From: Defluviitaleaceae bacterium
GTDB taxonomy: Bacteria > Bacillota > Clostridia > Lachnospirales > WQUN01
Assembly: GCA_009783525.1 (NCBI GenBank)
Contig: WRDG01000056.1
Coordinates: forward strand, 1 to 10,563
Direction of reading: 5' to 3'
Length of the DNA: 10,563 nt
Under the pieces are notes generated by a model. That model had not been told where the DNA came from, did no database searches, and saw only the letters and a program-made list of their open reading frames with translations. The position numbers and the translations under genes are program-made. Shown in pieces: positions 6,043-10,563 of the stretch (position 1 is the stretch's first letter; each line of letters starts with the position of its first letter).

Positions 6043-7591
6043 ACCAACATATTATATAACCACCCCGATATATTTCCCGAACGGCAGGCTACACATTGGA
6101 AGCGCGTACACCACAATCGCTGCCGATGCGATGGCGCGGTACAAAAAGGCGCGGGGTTTCGACGTAAAATTTTTAACCGGACTCGACGAACACGCAAAAA
6201 AAGTGGAAGACGCCGCGAAAGAAGACGGAACCGATCCGCAAACCTTCGTAGACAAAATCGCAAATTCCGCTAAGGATTTATGGAAAATTTTAGATATCGA
6301 ATACGATTATTTTCACAGGACCACTTCGCCCGCGCATGTTTCCGCAGTAAAAAAAATATTCAAAACGCTTTACGATAAGGGCGACATATACAAGGGTTTT
6401 TACGAAGGGCTTTACTGCAAGCCCGACGAGGCTTTTTTTACCGAAAAAGAGCTTGTAAACGGCTGCTGTCCGGATTGCGGCCGACCCGTCGAGTTAATAA
6501 AAGAAGAGTGCTATTTTTTAAAGATGTCGAAGTACCAAAAACAGTTGGAAGAGCACATCGAAAAAAATCCCGATTTTATGTCGCCGGCCTACCGCAAAAA
6601 CGAAATGGTAAATAATTTTTTAAAACCCGGACTTGAAGACCTCTGCGTTTCACGCTCGACCTTCGACTGGGGCGTGCACGTCGATTTCGATCCCAAGCAT
6701 GTCGTCTACGTTTGGGCGGACGCTTTGCCCAACTACGCAATCGCCCTCGGTTTTATGTCGGACTGCGACGATGACTATAAAAAATATTGGCCCGCAGATT
6801 TGCATTTGACCGCAAAAGAGATATTCCGCTTCCATACGATCGTATGGCCGATAATACTGCTCGCTCTCGGCGAACCGCTGCCTAAAAAAGTTTTCGGGCA
6901 CGGCTGGCTCACAGTCGAGGGTAAAAAAATGTCGAAAAGTTACGGAAACGTGATCTATCCGGAAGAATACGCCGCAAAATACGGTTCTGACGCGGTAAGG
7001 TATTACCTCATGCGCGAATTTGTTTTCGGAAACGACGGAAATTTTACGAACGAGAGTTTCATTAACCGCATCAACGCCGACTTGGCGAACGACCTCGGCA
7101 ATCTGCTTTCGCGGACCGTCGGAATGATCGAAAAATATTTCGGGGGGACGCTGCCGGACGACTATGACGCGGAAGACGCCGCCGGTTCCTACGACCGCGA
7201 TTTGATAAAGTCGCTGGCCGAAATGACGTCCAATGTGGAAACCCAAATGGACGGGCTGATGATTCACGAAGCGCTTGCCGAAATATGGAAGGCGATCCGC
7301 CGCGCAAACAAATACGCGGACGAAAACCAGCCGTGGGTTCTTGTAAAAGACGAAGCAAAAAAACCTCAGCTCGCCAACGCGCTTTACTGTTTAGCCGAAG
7401 CCCTGCGCATTATTTCAATCGCAGTCGCGCCCGTGATGCCGCGCACGCCTGTCGCAGTACATTCGCAGCTGGGCGTCGCGGACAAAAATTTGTCCGAATG
7501 GGAATCCGCCAAAACGTTCGGACTTTTGCCCCGTGCCGTGACGGTCACAAAAGGGCCGGTCATGTTCCCGCGGATCGAAATAAAAAAATAG
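6035..7591 (+). CDS. metG: Methionyl-tRNA synthetase (short form)
   Basis: A 518-residue class I aminoacyl-tRNA synthetase that charges initiator and elongator tRNA-Met with methionine in the cytoplasm. The N-terminus YYITTPIYFPNGRLHIG is typical, the KMSKS loop is intact (KKMSKSYGN, 298-304 region), and the anticodon-binding segment NQPWVL is at 431-436. Three points are unusual. The HIGH motif reads HIGS (20-23). The zinc knuckle, normally C-x2-C...C-x2-C, reads C128-x2-D131...C145-x2-C148. There is no C-terminal EMAP-II-like tRNA-binding domain, present in many Bacillota MetRS of about 650 residues, so dimerisation and tRNA affinity may differ. The ATG overlaps the end of the Lon-like gene, with only a weak AAGG at 6019-6022, which suggests coupled translation. 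tatD follows after 11 bases. Confidence 0.96.
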   Translation: MNKPTYYITTPIYFPNGRLHIGSAYTTIAADAMARYKKARGFDVKFLTGLDEHAKKVEDAAKEDGTDPQTFVDKIANSAKDLWKILDIEYDYFHRTTSPAHVSAVKKIFKTLYDKGDIYKGFYEGLYCKPDEAFFTEKELVNGCCPDCGRPVELIKEECYFLKMSKYQKQLEEHIEKNPDFMSPAYRKNEMVNNFLKPGLEDLCVSRSTFDWGVHVDFDPKHVVYVWADALPNYAIALGFMSDCDDDYKKYWPADLHLTAKEIFRFHTIVWPIILLALGEPLPKKVFGHGWLTVEGKKMSKSYGNVIYPEEYAAKYGSDAVRYYLMREFVFGNDGNFTNESFINRINADLANDLGNLLSRTVGMIEKYFGGTLPDDYDAEDAAGSYDRDLIKSLAEMTSNVETQMDGLMIHEALAEIWKAIRRANKYADENQPWVLVKDEAKKPQLANALYCLAEALRIISIAVAPVMPRTPVAVHSQLGVADKNLSEWESAKTFGLLPRAVTVTKGPVMFPRIEIKK

Positions 7592-7602
7592 GTGATGCAA
7601 AA

Positions 7603-8364
7603 ATGTATTTCGATTCACACGCGCACTATGACGACGTTCAATTTGACCGCGACAGGGATTTTTTACTGCGCAGGCTCCCGTCGCTAGGAGTCGACTGCGT
7701 AATAAACGCGGGCTCCGACATCGAGTCGTCAAAAAAATCAATCGCTTTGGCGGACGAGTACGACTATATATACGCGGCGGTGGGAGTACACCCGCACGAA
7801 GCGGAGGGTTTGACAGACGGTTGCATAAGCGAGCTTGAGGAGCTTGCAAAAAACCGGAAAGCAGTCGCGATCGGCGAAACCGGTCTTGATTATTATTACG
7901 ACCATTCGCCGAGATCATTGCAGCGCAAATGGTTTTCCGCGCAGCTTGATCTCGCAGTCAAACTCGGCCTGCCGGTTGTGGTGCATATGCGCGAAGCGGC
8001 GGCGGATACGATGGAAATAATAAAAAAATCGAACGCTCGCCGCGGCATAATCCATTGCTACTCAGGATCAAAAGAAATGGCGCTCGAATATGCTGAAATC
8101 GGTTTTTATATAGGCATCGGCGGTTCTGTCACGTTCGACAAGGCAAAAAAAATTATCGAAACAGCAGACGCGCTCCCGCTTGAAAAAATTTTAATTGAAA
8201 CCGATGCGCCGTACATGTCGCCCGTGCCGAAGCGCGGTTTGCGCAACGACTCCACCAATCTGTTCCATATAGTAAATAAAATAGCCGAAATAAAAAAAAC
8301 GACGCCCGAAAGCGTCGCGTCTGCGGCCTCGGCAAACGCGAGGGCGCTGTTTAAAATAATTTAA
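7603..8364 (+). CDS. tatD: TatD-family metal-dependent deoxyribonuclease
   Basis: A 253-residue TIM-barrel hydrolase of the TatD family; characterised members are metal-dependent 3'-5' DNases linked to DNA repair or degradation. All metal ligands are visible: H6-A-H8 in DSHAHYD, E92 in IGETGLDYYY, H128 in VVHMREA, H151 in IIHCYSG and D201 in ETDAPYMSP. The ATG at 7603 gives the normal family length and has AGGTGA at 7590-7595; the frame is open much further upstream inside metG, but that part is not used. metG followed by tatD is a conserved order in Bacillota (metS-yabD in B. subtilis). The expected next genes, rnmV and ksgA, are absent here: the operon ends and a minus-strand gene converges. 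The TAA stop shares bases with the scfB stop. Confidence 0.95.
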   Translation: MYFDSHAHYDDVQFDRDRDFLLRRLPSLGVDCVINAGSDIESSKKSIALADEYDYIYAAVGVHPHEAEGLTDGCISELEELAKNRKAVAIGETGLDYYYDHSPRSLQRKWFSAQLDLAVKLGLPVVVHMREAAADTMEIIKKSNARRGIIHCYSGSKEMALEYAEIGFYIGIGGSVTFDKAKKIIETADALPLEKILIETDAPYMSPVPKRGLRNDSTNLFHIVNKIAEIKKTTPESVASAASANARALFKII

Positions 8365-9692
8365 GAATAAGATTTTATGTAAAGCGCGCATTCGACGCGC
8401 TTTTTTTGCAATTCGCATCCTATTTCGTCGGGCTGCAGGATGTCGCCGTGCATATGGTAAGCGTTGGCCGCGCAGCCCCCGCCGCAAAATCTTTTTGCCC
8501 AGCATTTTTCACAGGCGGGCTTGTTGAACACGTTGCACCGCAAAAAACCGCTGCGGATTTCGTGCGCGTTTATGCCCGCCGAAACGTCGCCCATACGGAA
8601 TTTTTTATCGTCCGCAAACTGGTGGCAGGGATACAGGCCGCCGTTAGGGACGACGGAAAAATATTCGGTTCCCGCGCCGCAGCCCGTGCTGCGCTTGATG
8701 ACGCAGGGCCCGCCGTCGAGGTCGACGTTGAAATGAAAAAAATTGATGTCTTTATTTTTTATGATTTTGTCCGCGAGCTTTTCGTATTCTATGCAAATCG
8801 CGGGCAAATCGCAAACCCGTATCGAATACGGTTCCGTAAGAGGCGCGACCACCGGCTCGACAGATATATTTTTAAACCCGAGATCCGCCAAATGCAAAAC
8901 ATCCGCGCAAAAATCCAAATTGTGCCGCGTGTAGGTGCCGCGTATATAATATTTTTTATTCCCGCGGCTTTCGGCCGCTTTTTTTATTCCGGGAAGCGCC
9001 GCGTCGTACGTACCCGCTCCGCGCATACGGTCGTTTACTTCTTTGCGGCCGTCGAGGCTCAGCACAATGTTGTCAATAAATTCGTCCGCGAACAAAATTA
9101 TTTCTTCGTCTACCAAAAGCCCGTTTGTAGTAAGCGTGAAACGGAAATTTTTGCCGCGTTCGCGCTCGAGCGATTTAGCGTAGGTCACAACTTCTTTTAT
9201 TACTTTAAAGTTAAGCGTAGGTTCGCCGCCGAAAAAATCTATTTCCAAATTTTTTTTCCCGGCGGAATTTTCAATCAAAAAATCAACGGCGCGCCGTCCC
9301 GTTTCGGTTGACATATACGCCTCGCTGCCGCTGAATGTCCCCTGCCCCGCAAAACAATAGGCGCAGCGCATATTGCATGCGTGCGCCGCGTGAAGGCAAA
9401 GCGCTTTGACGGCCGGCTTCCTTTCGTTTACAGCTTTTTTTGTTTGTTCAAGGTCGGGCTGCGCCGAAGCTCCGCTTTTTGCCAAAAACATTTCGACTTC
9501 GCTGTATGCTTCAATTATATTTTCCGCCGAAAATTTTCCGTTTAAGCGTTCAATTAAACCGTCGCGGTTTAAAAAACCCGTTTCTTCGTATAATTTTAAT
9601 ATTTCGTATGCGGTTTCGTCCGGAGCGGCCAGCGAGCCGTTTACCGAATCGTACGCAAGGCGCCTGCCGTTAATTGCAAATGCGTGGATCAT
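8361..9692 (-). CDS. scfB: SCIFF peptide maturase, radical SAM/SPASM thioether-forming enzyme
   Basis: A 443-residue radical SAM enzyme (446 if the upstream GTG at 9701 is used) that installs the thioether cross-link in the SCIFF precursor next door. The N-terminal part MIHAFAINGRRLAYDS resembles the peptide-recognition region of the family. The radical SAM motif CNMRCAYC (C106, C110, C113) binds the SAM [4Fe-4S] cluster, followed by FFGGEPTLNF around 153-162. The SPASM region carries the cysteines for two auxiliary clusters: C330, C338 in CGAG, C356 in YPCHQF, C386, C394-x2-C397, C403 and C407 in CGGGC, and C426, with C435 near the end. I prefer the ATG at 9692 because it matches the MIH start of the family; the GTG has the better ribosome binding site (GGAAG at 9711-9715). 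It follows scfA on the same transcript. Its stop overlaps that of tatD. Confidence 0.95.
   Translation of the reverse strand: MIHAFAINGRRLAYDSVNGSLAAPDETAYEILKLYEETGFLNRDGLIERLNGKFSAENIIEAYSEVEMFLAKSGASAQPDLEQTKKAVNERKPAVKALCLHAAHACNMRCAYCFAGQGTFSGSEAYMSTETGRRAVDFLIENSAGKKNLEIDFFGGEPTLNFKVIKEVVTYAKSLERERGKNFRFTLTTNGLLVDEEIILFADEFIDNIVLSLDGRKEVNDRMRGAGTYDAALPGIKKAAESRGNKKYYIRGTYTRHNLDFCADVLHLADLGFKNISVEPVVAPLTEPYSIRVCDLPAICIEYEKLADKIIKNKDINFFHFNVDLDGGPCVIKRSTGCGAGTEYFSVVPNGGLYPCHQFADDKKFRMGDVSAGINAHEIRSGFLRCNVFNKPACEKCWAKRFCGGGCAANAYHMHGDILQPDEIGCELQKKRVECALYIKSYS
8381..8407 (+). terminator. Intrinsic terminator of the seven-gene operon, inside the scfB coding end
   Basis: A perfect 8-bp stem, AAAGCGCG (8381-8388) with CGCGCTTT (8396-8403), a 7-base loop and a T run to 8407, starting 16 bases after the tatD stop. 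It lies wholly within the last codons of scfB on the other strand, where the same bases encode the segment around RVECAL. On the minus strand only three T follow the stem, so termination there should be weak, and no better scfB terminator is seen between the stop and tatD. Confidence 0.85.
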
Positions 9693-9705
9693 GCCGCTCA
9701 CTTTT

Positions 9706-9858
9706 TTATTCTTCCGTTTTGTTCTCGCAGCTTTGATTGCCTACCGTGCAGGACGTCTTGCACGCGGACTGGCACGAGGTTTGGCATTCGCCGCAGCCTA
9801 TGTGCTCCGTCTCTTCTTTTTTGCCTTCGAAAATTATTTTGATATGTTTGAAATCCAT
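9706..9858 (-). CDS. scfA: SCIFF precursor peptide (six-cysteine ranthipeptide)
   Basis: A 50-residue ribosomally made peptide. The leader (MDFKHIKIIFEGKKEETEHI) is lysine- and glutamate-rich; the core, from GCGECQTSC to NQSCE, holds all six cysteines at 22, 25, 29, 33, 37 and 44, the hallmark of SCIFF (six cysteines in forty-five residues). The maturase links a Cys to a Thr; by spacing with the characterised C. thermocellum CteA bridge (Cys32-Thr37), the pair here would be C33-T38, an inference. The start at 9858 is set by GGAGG at 9866-9870 with 7 bases before the ATG; an in-frame ATG two codons earlier (9864) is too close to it, and a longer 67-residue reading from 9909 would include the promoter. 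No exporter or protease is encoded nearby. The C-terminal NKTEE tail follows the usual core end. Confidence 0.96.
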   Translation of the reverse strand: MDFKHIKIIFEGKKEETEHIGCGECQTSCQSACKTSCTVGNQSCENKTEE

Positions 9859-9882
9859 AAACATCCTCCGAATTTTTTTCTT

Positions 9883-9911
9883 TTTATAACATAAAAAAGT
9901 TTGCGGCACAA
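9883..9911 (-). promoter_or_regulatory. Candidate promoter of scfA-scfB
   Basis: On the minus strand, TTGTGC (complement of 9906-9911) and TATAAA (complement of 9883-9888) are separated by 17 bases. The -10 box matches five of six consensus bases, the -35 only three. Transcription would begin near 9876, just upstream of the scfA ribosome binding site. The site lies directly downstream of the terminator of the preceding gene, consistent with scfA-scfB being an independent transcript. Confidence 0.5.
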
Positions 9912-9912
9912 T

Positions 9913-9941
9913 AAAAGGCTGCGTTTGCCGCGCAGCCTTTT
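9913..9941 (-). terminator. Intrinsic terminator after the 144-residue hypothetical gene
   Basis: A perfect 11-bp stem, AAAAGGCTGCG (9913-9923) with CGCAGCCTTTT (9931-9941) and a 7-base loop, begins about 20 bases after the minus-strand stop at 9961. The T tail after it on the minus strand is short (CCTTTTATTG), but the stem is strong and G/C-rich in its centre. It separates the hypothetical gene from the scfA promoter. Confidence 0.8.
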
Positions 9942-9960
9942 GTCTTGTAAACTGTCTTGC

Positions 9961-10395
9961 TCAATCGAATGTTTTCTTTAATATTTCGTTAAAAGCGTCC
10001 CCTATGTAGTCGTTGATTGTATCGTTGTTGTTAGGGTTGTTGATGAAGTTGCTGATCATTTTGAATTTTTCCGTTTCGGCGTAAGAGGCGGGTTTGGGCG
10101 GCTTTATGTCGTCGTACATTTTTTCGTACAGCGACAGCATTTGCCGGTTTGTCTCTTCACGTGCCCTGACCACATCGTTAACCGCCTGCGCTTTTGCCGC
10201 ACCGGAGGTGTCGTCGGCGTTAAGCGACGGCTCATGCGTCACTATTTTGCCTATTTGCTGAAGCGTGTCATGTATATGCTGCTGATCCGCTTGAATCTTT
10301 TCGATCTGCTGTAAAAGGTACTTCACGTTCAAGCCGATTTCCGGGTTCGCGGCTGCTTGCGAGCCGTCTGTTTCGTTCGTATATTGTTGTTCCAT
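9961..10395 (-). CDS. Hypothetical protein with coiled-coil segments
   Basis: I do not recognise this 144-residue protein. It is hydrophilic, Gln/Asn-rich and without cysteines, signal peptide or membrane segment, so it should be cytoplasmic. Two stretches look like coiled coil or long amphipathic helix: about 23-52 (LNVKYLLQQIEKIQADQQ onward) and about 72-97 (NDVVRAREETNRQMLSLYEK). A proline-rich turn, IKPPKPASY at 97-105, leads to a C-terminal region, including the low-complexity NNPNNNDTINDY, that ends KKTFD. The start is firm: AGGAGG lies five bases before the ATG. It has its own terminator and stands between scfA and another minus-strand gene. The coding look is supported by the ribosome binding site and terminator rather than by homology. 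A structural or oligomerising role is only a guess. Confidence 0.75.
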   Translation of the reverse strand: MEQQYTNETDGSQAAANPEIGLNVKYLLQQIEKIQADQQHIHDTLQQIGKIVTHEPSLNADDTSGAAKAQAVNDVVRAREETNRQMLSLYEKMYDDIKPPKPASYAETEKFKMISNFINNPNNNDTINDYIGDAFNEILKKTFD

Positions 10396-10484
10396 TTTGT
10401 CCTCCTCGAATTTATGGCAGGATTAGTTGTCATTATTGAAAAAAGCGTTTTTTTATGAATATATCAATTAAATGCGGCATTTAT

Positions 10485-10518
10485 AAAAAAAACGGCTCCC
10501 CAAAAAATTGGGAAGCCG
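10485..10518 (-). terminator. Intrinsic terminator of the gene entering from the right edge
   Basis: On the minus strand a G/C-rich stem (10493-10501 with 10510-10518, nine pairs with one mismatch, 8-base loop) is followed by eight T (complement of 10485-10492). It starts 19 bases after the stop codon of the partial gene at the right edge, which makes it the natural end of that transcript. The segment 10407-10484 between it and the ribosome binding site of the hypothetical gene shows no convincing promoter. Confidence 0.85.
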
Positions 10519-10537
10519 CTGTTTTTGCCGTGTTTTT

Positions 10538-10563
10538 TTATTCCTGCAGTTTTTCGATAAGCT
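10538..10563 (-). CDS. 3' end of an unidentified gene entering from the right edge
   Basis: On the minus strand one frame reads LIEKLQE and then TAA at 10540-10538; the other two frames do not end there. The strong terminator 19 bases downstream is the main reason to believe this is a real gene end. Seven visible codons are too few for any identification. Confidence 0.5.

Noticed and set aside
7285..7602. N-terminal extension of TatD by 106 residues
   Set aside because: The extension is an Arg-rich shadow of metG, while the ATG at 7603 has a ribosome binding site and gives the normal TatD length and start.
8406..9311. Long plus-strand open frame of 301 codons opposite scfB
   Set aside because: It is antisense to a gene with complete radical SAM and SPASM motifs, gives an Arg/Phe-rich protein without motifs and has no convincing ribosome binding site.
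9859..9909. Longer SCIFF precursor beginning at 9909
   Set aside because: The added residues are translated from the -10 box and ribosome binding site region, and SCIFF peptides normally begin close to the KHIK segment.

Overview
The window looks like a chromosomal segment of a Clostridia-class member of the Bacillota. The strongest clue is a six-cysteine SCIFF peptide gene next to its radical SAM/SPASM maturase, a pair that is nearly diagnostic of that class. Purine-rich Shine-Dalgarno sites, hairpin-plus-T-run terminators, tightly overlapping genes and use of TGA as a normal stop (tsaB) fit this. Coding DNA is of moderate GC while the intergenic DNA is very AT-rich. I cannot name a genus.

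Layout. At the left edge (1-47, minus) is the first codons of an unidentified gene with a strong ribosome binding site. It is followed by about 460 bases without a gene (48-505), holding a 14-bp palindrome, two related hairpins, an imperfect inverted repeat, a pair of direct repeats and a candidate promoter. From 506 to 8364 runs a plus-strand block of seven genes with overlaps or gaps of only a few bases, almost certainly one operon: an asparagine-synthetase-like protein whose glutaminase nucleophile is missing, tsaE, tsaB, rimI, a Lon-family protease with altered Walker motifs, metG and tatD. The block closes with an intrinsic terminator at 8381-8407.

The right part is on the minus strand. 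scfB (SCIFF maturase) converges on tatD, so that the two stop codons share bases and the tatD terminator lies inside scfB. Upstream of scfB, four to thirteen bases away, is scfA, the 50-residue SCIFF precursor, with its own candidate promoter. Beyond a clean terminator is a 144-residue hypothetical protein with predicted coiled-coil segments. The right edge holds a further terminator and the last seven codons of another minus-strand gene.

How the genes work together. tsaE and tsaB supply two parts of the t6A37 tRNA-modification machinery, rimI a protein N-acetyltransferase, and metG the methionyl-tRNA synthetase, so much of the operon serves translation. The Lon-like protease would fit protein quality control, and tatD is the usual partner of metG in Bacillota. 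scfA and scfB form a self-contained ranthipeptide system (precursor plus thioether-forming enzyme). The least explained items are the nucleophile-less asparagine synthetase homologue that leads the operon, the repeat-rich region in front of it, and the degenerate ATPase motifs of the Lon-like protease.
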